DNA of 33,101 nt from Rikenellaceae bacterium (GCA_015059865.1 SUZP01000019.1:1-33101); one strand, 5' to 3'; counted from the stretch's first letter, positions 1 through 9,469 are shown. The notes: generated from the letters alone by a model not told the origin. Program-made: numbers and translations.

Positions 1-128
1 ATCTTAACTCATCTATATACGGTCTTTCAGGACCGCATTACAACCACGGAAGCCCGTTGCGTATTAAACAATCTACCAACGAATTGCATTATTTCCCAAT
101 TTCCTGCCTTTTTCTCGCGAGTTCTCGT

Positions 129-136
129 TATCTTTG
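129..136 (+). promoter_or_regulatory. Candidate Bacteroidetes -7 box (TATCTTTG) for the DUF4491 gene
   Basis: TATCTTTG matches the TAnnTTTG -7 consensus of the Bacteroidetes primary sigma factor and lies 18 bp before the ATG at 155. No TTTG is found at the expected -33 position. Bases 1-128 hold no gene I can support; a small hairpin (CGGTC/GACCG, about 20-35) is the only structure seen there. Confidence 0.5.
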
Positions 137-154
137 CATCAAATTTTTTAGAAG

Positions 155-448
155 ATGGAGTTCTATTTTACAGGTATAATCATTGGAATAGCCACATTTT
201 TTATTATCGGGCTTTTTCATCCTCTCGTTATCAAGGGTGAGTACTACTTCGGTGTAAAGGTGTGGTGGGTATTTGCCTTGGCCGGTATAATCGCTACGAC
301 GGCTTCACTGCTTGTAGCCAACATCTTATGGTCTACGCTTTTGGCCGTTGTCGGAGCATCGTCGTTTTGGAGTATCAAGGAGTTGTTCGACCAGCGCGAG
401 CGAGTACGCAAGGGGTGGTTTCCAAAAAATCCCAACAGAAAAGGTTAG
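155..448 (+). CDS. Small DUF4491-type integral membrane protein
   Basis: A 97-residue hydrophobic protein with about three membrane-spanning stretches (roughly residues 4-22, 36-54 and 57-72) and a short basic C-terminal tail containing KELFDQRERVRKGWFPKNP. The length, the early GLFHPLVIKGEYYFG motif and the conserved tail fit the DUF4491 family, which is common in Bacteroidetes and Firmicutes. No biochemical function is established for the family. A -7 box lies just upstream and the metallophosphoesterase gene starts 6 bp after its stop, so the two are probably co-transcribed. The family call is from memory of the sequence pattern; the membrane location is read directly from the hydrophobicity. 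Confidence 0.75.
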   Translation: MEFYFTGIIIGIATFFIIGLFHPLVIKGEYYFGVKVWWVFALAGIIATTASLLVANILWSTLLAVVGASSFWSIKELFDQRERVRKGWFPKNPNRKG

Positions 449-454
449 ACCACG

Positions 455-1633
455 ATGTTGATAGCTATAATTTTAACTATTTCGCTGCTCCTCGTCTGGG
501 CAGATTGGGTGGTATATCGCAGATATGTACGCCCGTGTGCGCGTGCGTGGGCGCGATATATGGCGATAATGCTCTTCGTTATAGCTAACACACTGCCCTA
601 TATTGCAATGGCAATAATGTGGCTCTTCGAGGATGAGAGTATGGTTGTCGAGATGTGGATGCTGACACTCTACACCCTGCTCTCCTTGTCGCGCCTTGCG
701 CTATATGCAGGTATTCTCACCATCAAAAATAGATATGCGAAATGGATTGTCGGCCTATCGCTCTGCACGATTGTTGCTTGGGTATTGCTTGTCGGTGTGG
801 TACGCACACGCAAGGAGCTCACGGTCAAGCGTGCAGATATCCTCTCGCCACAACTGCCCGAAGCGTTTGATGGCTACCGCATAGTGTTCTTTTCGGATTT
901 GCATATTGGCGCGATGACCTCAGTCGTGGAGATGTGCCAAAACATTGTCGAGCGTATAAACTCTCTCGATGCCGACTTGGTAGTTTTTGGTGGCGACTTG
1001 GTAAATGCCCGTTACGAGGAGCTGACACCTGCACTACAACAGATTTTGGGCGGATTGAGAGCTCGCGATGGTGTTGTTGCCGTAATAGGCAACCACGACA
1101 CTGGCGTCTATGTTCGCGATACCATATCGCTACCTATCGAGGAGAATACTCGCCTCTTGAAGGGGCGCATCAGTGCAATGGGTTGGCGCATTATTGACGA
1201 CAAAACGGAGTTACTGGTGCGCGGAGACGACACCTTAACCATAACAGGAATAGGCTTCTCGCGCGAATTATTGGAGCATCGCCACTCGGCAGATGTTGCC
1301 GACTCACTCGACCTACGACCTATATACGAGGGTGTGCCGCACGATAAGTTCAACATCACACTGTCGCATATGCCTCAACTATGGCGTAAAGTCTCAGCAC
1401 TCGGATACGGCGACTTGGTCTTGTCGGGACATGTTCACGCAATGCAGATGAAAGGGCGCATCGGAGGGTGCGAGTTTTCGCCTGCGCAGCTGATGTATAA
1501 GGAGTGGAGTGGCCACTACGAGGAGCGAGGGAGCCACCTCTACATCACCGATGGCGTGGGCAGTGTAGGCTTTCACCTTCGCATAGGCGCGCCACCTGAG
1601 ATTACCGAATTGACACTTCGTCGAGCCGATTAG
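455..1633 (+). CDS. Membrane-anchored calcineurin-like metallophosphoesterase
   Basis: A 392-residue protein. The first ~120 residues hold four hydrophobic segments (about 1-20, 35-57, 66-90 and 97-117). They are followed by a calcineurin-type metallophosphoesterase domain from about residue 140. The metal-binding signatures are visible in order: SDLH (D148, H150), GGD (D181), GNHD (N213-D215), a later SHMP histidine, and SGHVH near residue 325. This layout resembles the YkuE/YaeI-like membrane phosphoesterases, some of which act on lipid or nucleotide phosphodiesters; the substrate here cannot be told. The gene starts 6 bp after the DUF4491 gene. It ends 52 bp before the efflux operon, and that gap contains a run of eight C (1639-1646). 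Confidence 0.88.
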   Translation: MLIAIILTISLLLVWADWVVYRRYVRPCARAWARYMAIMLFVIANTLPYIAMAIMWLFEDESMVVEMWMLTLYTLLSLSRLALYAGILTIKNRYAKWIVGLSLCTIVAWVLLVGVVRTRKELTVKRADILSPQLPEAFDGYRIVFFSDLHIGAMTSVVEMCQNIVERINSLDADLVVFGGDLVNARYEELTPALQQILGGLRARDGVVAVIGNHDTGVYVRDTISLPIEENTRLLKGRISAMGWRIIDDKTELLVRGDDTLTITGIGFSRELLEHRHSADVADSLDLRPIYEGVPHDKFNITLSHMPQLWRKVSALGYGDLVLSGHVHAMQMKGRIGGCEFSPAQLMYKEWSGHYEERGSHLYITDGVGSVGFHLRIGAPPEITELTLRRAD

Positions 1634-1685
1634 CGCAGCCCCCCCCTGCGAGCGCACCGCACCGACCTTGAAAAATAGTTGAACA

Positions 1686-3056
1686 ATGAGAAGATTTTTA
1701 ACTCTTTTTTCGATGTTGGTGGTTTCGGGAGCTACGGCACAGACCTCACATCTTACACTTGACGATGCCCTGACGCTCGCCTTCGAGCGTAACCCTGCCA
1801 TTGTCGCCACGGAGTATGCCGAGCGTGCAGCACACCGCAAGCGACAGGCGGCCATAGGTCTCTTTATGCCCAAGGTCTCGGTCAAGGGGGCATACGCACA
1901 TCTCAACAGGGATATAAAGATAGACTTCAACCCTATGCTCTCCTCCTTTGCGCCTATTCTGGGCGAGGGGTTGGCAATGTTAGGGTTAGACCTTTCGTAC
2001 ACACTGCAACGCCGCAACACCGCATTCTTGGGTGGCGATGTGGTGCTGCCGCTATTTGCAGGTGGCAAGATTTGGACCGCAAACAAGGCTGCCAAAATCG
2101 AAGAGGAGCGCGCACAGCAGCAGAGCCGACAGGTGCAGGGCACTCTAATTGTTGAGATTGTAGAGCGATATTTTGGGGTTGAGTTGGCAAGGCGCGGTGT
2201 GGCCATTCGCGAAGAGGCCGTCTCCGTCGTTCAACAACATCTGCACGATATCGCCCTGCTCGAAAAGGAGGGTATGGCTGTGGCAAGCGAACGACTCTAT
2301 GCCGAGTATCGCTTGGCAGAGGCCGAGCGTGACCTGCAACGAGCTCGCCTACAATACGAAACAGCCCGCAAGGCATTATCTACCTCGCTCGGCACAACAG
2401 AGGTTGTTGAACCTTCAACTCCAATGTTTCTGCTTCCGAAGATAGAGCCGTTGGAGTACTTCGTGGCGATGGCCGAACTACACAATCCGCAACTTGGCGA
2501 GGTGGAGCGACTGCGCGAGTTGGCGCGTATGAACTTGCGACTGCATCGTGCCGACTTTTTTCCCGAAGTTGCAGCTATGGGCGGGATGGTATTCTGCAAC
2601 CACCAACTCACCACACTCGCACCTCGAATGGCCGTGGGCGTAGGATTAAATTTTAAAATCTTTGATGGTCTAAATCGCGAATACAAGGCCTCGGCTGCGC
2701 GGTTACAACTGCGCCAAGCGGAGGCGTTGGAGCGCAAGGCCGAGCAGGATATCGCGCTATTGGTCGAAGATTTGTACAACAAGGTACAAGCCATATTGGC
2801 AACCACCTCGGCGGTGGAGCGTTCGGAGCGTTTCGGCGAGGAGCTTCTGCGAGCCAAACAGAGGGCTTTTCGCGAGGGTATGGCTACCGCCACCGATGTT
2901 GTCGATGCCACGCTCAACCTCTCGCGTGCAAGGTTGGAGCGCGTGCAGACAGCCTACGAATTTGATGTCGCTTTGGCGCGACTATTGAATGTATCGGGTA
3001 TGAGCGAGAGCTTTGTGCGCTACCTTAAAGCGCAGAGAGCACAATCTGTTTTTTAA
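1686..3056 (+). CDS. TolC-family outer membrane efflux protein
   Basis: A 456-residue protein with an N-terminal signal peptide (cleavage probably after GATA, about residue 18) and the two repeated helix-rich OEP segments typical of TolC. These are rich in long amphipathic alanine/glutamate/arginine helices (about residues 25-225 and 240-440). The motif LTLDDALTLAFERNPAI at the mature N-terminus and the late REGMATATDVVDATLNLSRA segment are typical family landmarks. It should form the outer-membrane exit duct of the tripartite exporter whose adaptor and permeases follow directly: the HlyD-like gene starts 12 bp downstream. The exported substrate is not evident. Confidence 0.92.
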   Translation: MRRFLTLFSMLVVSGATAQTSHLTLDDALTLAFERNPAIVATEYAERAAHRKRQAAIGLFMPKVSVKGAYAHLNRDIKIDFNPMLSSFAPILGEGLAMLGLDLSYTLQRRNTAFLGGDVVLPLFAGGKIWTANKAAKIEEERAQQQSRQVQGTLIVEIVERYFGVELARRGVAIREEAVSVVQQHLHDIALLEKEGMAVASERLYAEYRLAEAERDLQRARLQYETARKALSTSLGTTEVVEPSTPMFLLPKIEPLEYFVAMAELHNPQLGEVERLRELARMNLRLHRADFFPEVAAMGGMVFCNHQLTTLAPRMAVGVGLNFKIFDGLNREYKASAARLQLRQAEALERKAEQDIALLVEDLYNKVQAILATTSAVERSERFGEELLRAKQRAFREGMATATDVVDATLNLSRARLERVQTAYEFDVALARLLNVSGMSESFVRYLKAQRAQSVF

Positions 3057-3068
3057 TCGGTAGAGAGT

Positions 3069-4058
3069 ATGAAAAAGACAAATATATCACTTATCATCGT
3101 GTTAGTTCTTCTTATCTCAATAATAATCTTCGTGGGCTACCGCCTTGGTCGTAGCAGTCGAGTGGCGGTGCAGGGCTATGTCGAGATGACCACCCTACGG
3201 CTCGCCTCGAAGATAGCAGGGCGCATCGACAAGCTCTTCGTCGAGGAGGGCGACTCGGTGAGCAAGGGCGACACCCTCTATATAATATCCACTCCTGAGC
3301 TCGATGCCAAGTTGTTGCAGGTCGAGGCTATGTTGAGTGGCGCCAAGGCGATAGAGGCAAAGGCGAAGGCTGGCACACGCAAGCCGATAGTGCAGTCGGC
3401 ACGCGATATGTGGCAGAAGTCGAAGGTGGGTGTATCGCTCGCCCGACAGACCTATGCGCGTGTACAAAGGCTCTACGAGGAGGGTGTTGTGTCGGCACAG
3501 AAGCGCGATGAGGCGTACGCCTCGTTGGAGGCGGCACGAGCAACGGAGCGAGCTGCCAAGTCGCAATATCTGTTGGCCGTCGAGGGAGCTTCGCGCGAAG
3601 ACAAGGCGGCTGCCGCTGCACAGGTGGAGCAGGCACAGAGCGTAGTCGAGGAGGTCGAGCGATACTTGTCGGATAGGGTTGTTTATGCTCCTGCTGATGG
3701 CGTTGTGGCTACGGTTGTAGCGAACGAGGGGGAGATTGTCGGCAGTGGCTACCCTGTCGTTACCATTACCGAGAATAACACCGCCAAGGCGATATTCAAT
3801 ATTCCCGAAACACTACTTCCGCAGCTCGTATGTGGCAAGCACTTCGAGGCGGAGGTACCGGCACTCGGCAAGCACATAGGCTTCGAGGTCGCCTACATCT
3901 CGGTCGAGGCGGAGTATGCCACGCAGAGTGCCACCTCGGCACGCGGCGACTTCGACATCCGCACCTTCGAGGTGAAGATGACACCACTGAGCCGCGATGT
4001 ACCACTGCGCGCAGGTATGAGTGTAATTATCGAGCTACAAAAGCCTGACAAAGAATGA
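3069..4058 (+). CDS. HlyD-family periplasmic adaptor (membrane fusion protein)
   Basis: A 329-residue protein with one N-terminal transmembrane helix (about residues 6-24). A barrel-sandwich/lipoyl-like half follows at about 40-80 (KLFVEEGDSVSKGDTLY), then an alanine-rich coiled-coil hairpin (about 80-190). The second lipoyl half (VYAPADGVVATVVANEGEIV) and a beta-barrel domain complete the protein. This is the order of domains in EmrA/HlyD adaptors that link an inner-membrane pump to TolC. The stop codon overlaps the start of the next permease as ATGA at 4055-4058, which indicates translational coupling and supports one complex. Confidence 0.93.
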   Translation: MKKTNISLIIVLVLLISIIIFVGYRLGRSSRVAVQGYVEMTTLRLASKIAGRIDKLFVEEGDSVSKGDTLYIISTPELDAKLLQVEAMLSGAKAIEAKAKAGTRKPIVQSARDMWQKSKVGVSLARQTYARVQRLYEEGVVSAQKRDEAYASLEAARATERAAKSQYLLAVEGASREDKAAAAAQVEQAQSVVEEVERYLSDRVVYAPADGVVATVVANEGEIVGSGYPVVTITENNTAKAIFNIPETLLPQLVCGKHFEAEVPALGKHIGFEVAYISVEAEYATQSATSARGDFDIRTFEVKMTPLSRDVPLRAGMSVIIELQKPDKE

Positions 4059-5239
4059 CTATAAAGCGATTTTGTTCGGGCATAACAACCTCTGCAAGGC
4101 GCGAAGTGGAGCGACTCACCACAAATAGGGAGTATCGCGCCGTAGTGTGGTGGTTACCCTTGGGGGTAATTATCTTTTTTGCCCTATTCTTCTCGCAGGA
4201 GGTGGTGGGGGCTTTGCCCATAGCGGTAGTTGATGAGGATAACACCTCTCTATCGCGCAAGGTGGTATCGATGATTAGAGCAACGCCGCAAACCTCGTTG
4301 GTAGAGGAGGTTGCCGATATGGCCACAGCCAAGAGCAGGGTGTTGCAGGGCGATGTGGTGGCGGTAGTCGAAATTCCAAATGGCTTCGCAAAAGATATTT
4401 TATCGGGCGAGCCCGCATCAATCATCTTTTATGATTCGGGGGCGAATATCTCCACCAACTCGCTTGCAGCCAAGGGGATACAGACCGCCATTACATCCTT
4501 CGGTGTTGGCGTATCGTTGCAACGCGCCGAGATGCAGGGTGCAACACCCGACCAAGCTATGGCGCAGGCGATGCCTATCGCCTTTGCGACATACGGGCTC
4601 TTCAACCCGTGGCTCAACTATGCCTACTATGTTGCACCCTGCTTTTGGGCGATGGTATTGATTATTGCGGCGATGCTCTCGACCATATATGCCGTAGGTA
4701 CTGAGCTGCGCTCGGCAACCTCTGTCGAGTGGCTACGCTCGGCAAATGGCTCGTTGGTGGCGGCTCTTATGGGAAAACTTGCACCTACAACCCTCGCGAT
4801 GTGGCTCTTGTCGCTGGTGATTGGAGTGCTGATTTTCGGAGTTTTTGGCGCACCGCTGCAAGGCTCGTGGTTAATGTTAGTGGCTGGATGCGCAACACTT
4901 ATTGTCGCCTATCAGGCGGTGGCACTCTTTATCGTGGCGATAACTGCCTCATTCCGACTATCATTGTCGCTCGGCGGAGGCTATTCGGTTTTGGCATTTA
5001 CATTCTCGGGCGTTACATTTCCCACAATGGCGATGATTGCGTGGGTGCAACCCTTTACAATGCTCTTCCCTTACACCTTCTTTATGCGCCTCTACATCGA
5101 CCAAGCAGTGCGAGGTGTGGCGTGGTGGCTCTCGATGCAGGATATAGCAGCAATGCTACTCTTTTGTCTGTTGCCGTTATTGCTACTTGGGCGTTTAAAA
5201 AAGGTTGCTATAAATCGTAAATTCTGGTGTCGTCTATGA
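4055..5239 (+). CDS. ABC-2-type transporter permease, first of a pair
   Basis: A 394-residue membrane protein with the ABC2_membrane_3 layout. There is one transmembrane helix near residues 30-47, then a large extracytoplasmic domain (about 50-185) beginning with the typical ALPIAVVDEDNTSLSR motif. Five or so further helices form the C-terminal half. It resembles YhhJ/YbhR/YbhS permeases, which partner with HlyD-like adaptors to export drugs or lipids. The ATG overlaps the adaptor stop, and its own TGA overlaps the ATG of the second permease (ATGA, 5236-5239). No ATP-binding subunit is encoded in the cluster. Confidence 0.9.
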   Translation: MTIKRFCSGITTSARREVERLTTNREYRAVVWWLPLGVIIFFALFFSQEVVGALPIAVVDEDNTSLSRKVVSMIRATPQTSLVEEVADMATAKSRVLQGDVVAVVEIPNGFAKDILSGEPASIIFYDSGANISTNSLAAKGIQTAITSFGVGVSLQRAEMQGATPDQAMAQAMPIAFATYGLFNPWLNYAYYVAPCFWAMVLIIAAMLSTIYAVGTELRSATSVEWLRSANGSLVAALMGKLAPTTLAMWLLSLVIGVLIFGVFGAPLQGSWLMLVAGCATLIVAYQAVALFIVAITASFRLSLSLGGGYSVLAFTFSGVTFPTMAMIAWVQPFTMLFPYTFFMRLYIDQAVRGVAWWLSMQDIAAMLLFCLLPLLLLGRLKKVAINRKFWCRL

Positions 5240-6342
5240 AATTGTCAATTGTCAATTATCAATTATCAACTATTAAAGATGAATGGCGTAGGGTGTGGCA
5301 CGATGAGGGCGTAGTGCTGATTGTCGTCTTTGCACTCTTTATATACGGCATATCATACTCGCTCGGCTATGGCGGCGAGGTGCTAAATGAGGTACCAATA
5401 GCGGTTGTTGGGGGCAACAATGGGGCGATAAGTCGTTCGCTTACCCACAAGATTGACGCCTCGCCGAAGGTGCGTGTAGCTAACGAGGTAGTCGATATTC
5501 TCGAAGCGAAACAACTCCTTGCAGAGCGCAAGGTGTGGGGTGTTGTAGCCATCTCGCCCGACCTCGACAGCGACATCCTCGCCGAGCGACAAAGCCGCGT
5601 TGCCATACTTGGCGATGCGAGTTACTTCTTGGCCTACCGCGAGGTTGCCGAGGGCACAGTTGCTGCTATTCAGCAGATGAACAGCGAGATTGTCGAGCAA
5701 CGCACGGGAGACTACAACCCTCCCATCCTCTACGAGCAGCGCAACCTCTTCAACGCCTCGCTCGGCTATGGCAACTTCGTTATGCCTGCCGTAATTTTAT
5801 TGATTGTTCAGCAGACCGCCTTGATAGGGGTGGGTATGGTATCTGCCACGCGCAGAGAGCGTGGCGAGAGATATAGTGCAGTGTCGCCTATTGCGATAAC
5901 CATTGGTAGGACAATTACCTATTTCGTAATCTACGCGCTGACTCTCGGCTTTATGCTTACAGTGCACTACTCGCTATTCGACTTTCCGATGCGAGGTGCG
6001 TGGTGGCGATGTGTGGCGGTTGTACTCCCCTACCTCTTGGCGGTAATTCTATTGGCACAAGCCCTCGGTGGGCTCTTTCGCAGGCGCGAGAGCTCGATTG
6101 TTTGGCTCTTGTGGCTCTCCATACCTTTTCTGCTTGTAAGTGGTGTTTCATTACCACCACAGGCCTTTCCGCAGTGGCTCTATCTGTTGGGCAAAATAGT
6201 ACCAAGCTCCTCTGCCGTAGAGGCGTGGATAGCGGTACAAACAAGGGGCACATCGCTTGCCGATATCGCCCCTGAACTCACCATATTGTGGTGTTTGGTG
6301 GTACTCTATGGTCTATTAGCACTACGCGCCAATAGAAATTAG
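5236..6342 (+). CDS. ABC-2-type transporter permease, second of a pair
   Basis: A 368-residue paralogue of the preceding permease with the same layout: a helix at about 28-46, an outer domain starting with EVPIAVVGGNNGAISR, then five or six helices. I chose ATG 5236, which gives the ATGA overlap with the upstream stop; a GTG at 5227 would add only three residues. The codons right after this ATG (5239-5269) are an AATTGTC/AATTATC heptamer array that is intergenic elsewhere in the window, so residues 2-11 (KLSIVNYQLS) are repeat-derived. The two permeases probably form a heterodimer. The gene ends 6 bp before the convergent barrel-protein gene. Confidence 0.88.
   Translation: MKLSIVNYQLSTIKDEWRRVWHDEGVVLIVVFALFIYGISYSLGYGGEVLNEVPIAVVGGNNGAISRSLTHKIDASPKVRVANEVVDILEAKQLLAERKVWGVVAISPDLDSDILAERQSRVAILGDASYFLAYREVAEGTVAAIQQMNSEIVEQRTGDYNPPILYEQRNLFNASLGYGNFVMPAVILLIVQQTALIGVGMVSATRRERGERYSAVSPIAITIGRTITYFVIYALTLGFMLTVHYSLFDFPMRGAWWRCVAVVLPYLLAVILLAQALGGLFRRRESSIVWLLWLSIPFLLVSGVSLPPQAFPQWLYLLGKIVPSSSAVEAWIAVQTRGTSLADIAPELTILWCLVVLYGLLALRANRN
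5239..5269 (+). repeat. AATTGTC/AATTATC heptamer array inside a coding start
   Basis: Two AATTGTC units are followed by two AATTATC units and a partial unit, with exact 7-bp period. The same units occur in intergenic positions at 11725-11757 and 28179-28212. Here the array encodes the N-terminus of the second permease. Confidence 0.85.
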
Positions 6343-6348
6343 CCGTTA

Positions 6349-9300
6349 CTATCTCCTTGGTCCCCACCAGCCGCCAGACGAGGTGCCACGATTGACACCT
6401 ACCGAGCCCTTCGACTCGCGATAGCCATAGTCCGACATCTTGGTCGAGCCCTTCTTGCCGAAGTGGCGGAGGTTGTAGACAAACTGCACCGAGAAGTAGC
6501 GACCTATACAGCTGTTCCACGCATTCTGCGTATATCCCGAACCCGTAGTACGAGCAAACGATGTGTTCTGATTGAAGATATCGTTCACGCCAATCTGCAC
6601 CTCGCCGCGCTTATTCTTAAAGACCTTGCAACCGAGGTATACATTGCACAATACATAATCCTCGTTGTAGTTGTTCGTAAAGCCGAGGTACTGCACATAC
6701 GACACCGAGGCGGTCAGCGTCAATCGCTTCAAGAATGTCCACTTCAAGTTACCATTTACCGAGTGGTTGAAGTAGTCGTTCTTCTCGGTCTGACCGATTG
6801 TGTTCCACGCCTGATTGTATGTTCCGTTCCACGACACAGTAAAATCGAGATTTTCCGAAATATTACTACCGAGTGTAACTCGTGCGTCGTAACCGATATT
6901 GTTGGCGAGGTTTGTACGATAGTTATGGTTTACAATATTATCCAACACATTGCCACTCTCAGGCGTTACATAGATAGCCGAAGGGATGCGGCTGTACGAT
7001 ACACCTCCCATAATATTGAGGTTGCACTTCATAAACGACAACGGCACACCGAGCGACACATGGGTACGCACCGAGAAGTATCCGTCGAGGTTTTCGTACG
7101 ATGTAACCTCCTTCGGAGAGTACTTCTCTGTTCCGTTTGTCGGAACATCCCTGTCGCCAAACTTACCCGATAACTCTGCTCCCGTGGTGTTGTTCCAAGT
7201 CGAAGTCGAGATGTAGTCCTGCTGAATTTGCGTATTGAACATCCACATAAAGGTTATGCCCTTATCAACCTTCGAGAGGTTGTAGTGCGCCGAGATATTG
7301 TGCGCAAATGCGGGGTTAAGTTTCGTATTTCCAACGCTGATATATTGCGGATTTGATACATCAAAGATATTTTGCAACTGCGTAACCGATGGCTCGTCTG
7401 TCCACGAACGGAAGAATATGCGTAGAGTATTCTCCTTGTTGAAGGCGAGGTTTGTCATTGCAAAGTACATAAAGTTGTTGTAGTGCTTGTCAATCTTATC
7501 GCCCTGCTCGCCTACGATATGTCCATCCAACTCGGCACGCTGATACATAAGGTTTACAACCACCCTATTCTTGCCCTTCGAGAAGCGGAAACCCGGACCA
7601 ATGCGATGTGTCCAGAAGCCACTTCTGTACTCCTGCGTCATATTAGGATTGACAACCTGCTCACCCCACTCACTATTGGTGTAGAAGGTGTTTTTATCGT
7701 TGCGCTCGTGCTCGTAGCCCATACGATACTGCAACGAGAGCTGCGCCGACTGGCTGATAGGCTCGTTGTAGGTAACACTTGCACGCACGGCATACTCCTC
7801 GCTTGGGCGGTGGACATATTGATACAACGGCGAGTAGAGCAACGAACTATTCGCCATATCCTGCCACGACTTACCCTCGCCAAAGTATTTGTCGTACTCG
7901 GTCTGATAGTCGGGGTTAGTATATGGAATACCGCTTGCATCGTTGGCTGCGGTGCGTTGCTTACGCTCGTTATTTTGGTAGTTGAAACGACCATCCACCG
8001 TGAGCGTTCTACCCGGCTTGCCGAGCTTTGTGCGCAACTGCAAAAACTCGTTAAAACGGAAGGCGTCAAGATGGCTCCAACTATAAGAGTTGGTATATGC
8101 CAACGACTGATGTGTCGAACCTTCGATAGCCTCGGCATCCTCGTTTTCTCCTATGGTGTAGCCCTTAGTTGTAGACTCAGGATTGTTGCCCTGATAGGAG
8201 AATGATGTTCGCGACATCAACGATGCGTTACGCGAAATCTTCCAATCGAGGCGGGCGTTGAAACGAGCATTGTAGTTAATGGTATTCGACACACCCTGCT
8301 GCCACATATATCCGATAGGCATCGGAGCCTCGTACCACTTCTCAGTGCGCGAGTTGTTGTCGGTGTCGGTGTGATTGAAGAAGAGCGAGCCTTGGAACTT
8401 CACATTCTTGCGGCGTCCCCACTCGTCGGAGTAGTTGGCACCGAGCGAGTTCACAAGCGCAATACCACTCTGTGGTCGCACCATATATGAGCCTACGCTA
8501 CGACGCATACCACGACCACCACCCGTCGAGCCACTCACACCGAGAATATCCTCGAACGAGAAGTTTTGCTGATTGACATTATTGAACAGACCAATCAACG
8601 AGACACGCGCATCGCCGTGGAAAAAGTTCACATTACCACCGACAATCCACTTGTAACCCTTTGCTATATCCTCCGCGTTATTCTTTTTCCAATCGGGCTC
8701 GTAGCCTACACCTGCATACATCTTACCGAATTGTCCCTGACGCATATTCTCCTTGGTGATGATATTGATAGCCTTGTAGCCCTCACCATCATCCATACCC
8801 GAAAATTCGGCGCTATCACTCAACTTGTTAAATACCTCGATGCGGTCTACCGCCTCGGCAGGCAACGACTTGATGGCTGTATTGACATCCTCGCCAAAAA
8901 ACTCCTTGCCATCGACAAAAATCTTCTTGATGGTTTCGCCCTGCGCCTCGACCGAGCCATTCGTGATATTGATACCCGGCATCTTCTTCAACAAGCCCTC
9001 GACATCGGCATCGTTCGACACCTTGAAGGCTCCTGCACTATAACTCAGCGTATCGCCATTCTGCGAGGTACGCAACGCCTTGACGGTCTTCACTACGGTC
9101 TCGATGCGCTGTGCATCCTCCTTCATCATCAACTTGCCGAGCGACAGCGTTGCTCCTGCAAGACGAAACTCCTTGGTCAAATCCTTATAGCCAATAAAGG
9201 TTGCCACAACGGTATAGTTACCATACGACAATCCCGGAATGGATACATATCCATTAGCACCCGAAGTGTAGTACTTTTTGTTATTTGGCTTTGCCGTAGG

Positions 9301-9435
9301 ATAGACCTCAACCACAGCACCCATAACGCCCTGCTTCGTAGCAGAGTCGATGAGCGACAGCGTAACCTTACCCGTCTGCGCAAAGGCCGATGCCGCAAAG
9401 AGCAAGGTGGCAATTGATAGAATAAAACGCTTCAT
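6349..9435 (-). CDS. Outer membrane beta-barrel (TonB-dependent-receptor-like) protein
   Basis: A 1028-residue protein. A signal peptide ends near AASAFAQ (residue 20). A carboxypeptidase-regulatory-like Ig-type domain follows (about 22-105), then a plug-like domain (about 115-225, including DVEGLLKKMPGI and KKIFVDGKEFFGED). The remaining ~800 residues form alternating aromatic-rich strands of a large beta-barrel. This matches the outer-membrane beta-barrel family of Bacteroidetes (OMP_b-brl_3-like). It lacks a neighbouring SusD partner, so it is not a standard glycan utilisation pair, and the substrate is unknown. It lies directly downstream of a LytS/LytTR two-component pair on the same strand and has its own promoter with two dyads (9470-9541). 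The C-terminus is Gly/Ser/Arg-rich and ends in WWGPRR. Confidence 0.88.
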   Translation of the reverse strand: MKRFILSIATLLFAASAFAQTGKVTLSLIDSATKQGVMGAVVEVYPTAKPNNKKYYTSGANGYVSIPGLSYGNYTVVATFIGYKDLTKEFRLAGATLSLGKLMMKEDAQRIETVVKTVKALRTSQNGDTLSYSAGAFKVSNDADVEGLLKKMPGINITNGSVEAQGETIKKIFVDGKEFFGEDVNTAIKSLPAEAVDRIEVFNKLSDSAEFSGMDDGEGYKAINIITKENMRQGQFGKMYAGVGYEPDWKKNNAEDIAKGYKWIVGGNVNFFHGDARVSLIGLFNNVNQQNFSFEDILGVSGSTGGGRGMRRSVGSYMVRPQSGIALVNSLGANYSDEWGRRKNVKFQGSLFFNHTDTDNNSRTEKWYEAPMPIGYMWQQGVSNTINYNARFNARLDWKISRNASLMSRTSFSYQGNNPESTTKGYTIGENEDAEAIEGSTHQSLAYTNSYSWSHLDAFRFNEFLQLRTKLGKPGRTLTVDGRFNYQNNERKQRTAANDASGIPYTNPDYQTEYDKYFGEGKSWQDMANSSLLYSPLYQYVHRPSEEYAVRASVTYNEPISQSAQLSLQYRMGYEHERNDKNTFYTNSEWGEQVVNPNMTQEYRSGFWTHRIGPGFRFSKGKNRVVVNLMYQRAELDGHIVGEQGDKIDKHYNNFMYFAMTNLAFNKENTLRIFFRSWTDEPSVTQLQNIFDVSNPQYISVGNTKLNPAFAHNISAHYNLSKVDKGITFMWMFNTQIQQDYISTSTWNNTTGAELSGKFGDRDVPTNGTEKYSPKEVTSYENLDGYFSVRTHVSLGVPLSFMKCNLNIMGGVSYSRIPSAIYVTPESGNVLDNIVNHNYRTNLANNIGYDARVTLGSNISENLDFTVSWNGTYNQAWNTIGQTEKNDYFNHSVNGNLKWTFLKRLTLTASVSYVQYLGFTNNYNEDYVLCNVYLGCKVFKNKRGEVQIGVNDIFNQNTSFARTTGSGYTQNAWNSCIGRYFSVQFVYNLRHFGKKGSTKMSDYGYRESKGSVGVNRGTSSGGWWGPRR

Positions 9436-9469
9436 TTTATAATCGTAGTTTTTGTTTGCTTAATTTACC

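Noticed and set aside
1..128. Possible end of an upstream gene in the first bases
   Set aside because: Two plus-strand frames are open by chance, but neither shows a recognisable protein or codon pattern and no stop marks a gene end before the promoter.
1639..1646. Run of eight C before tolC as a phase-variation switch
   Set aside because: It lies just after a stop codon with no promoter boxes around it, and eight bases is short for frequent slippage; no other support.
1394..2206. 270-codon minus-strand open frame across the phosphoesterase and tolC genes
   Set aside because: Low-complexity Arg/Ser/Ala translation without domains; it lies antisense to two well-supported genes.
8566..9417. 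283-codon plus-strand open frame
   Set aside because: Antisense shadow of the outer-membrane barrel gene, whose signal peptide, plug and barrel pattern are clear.
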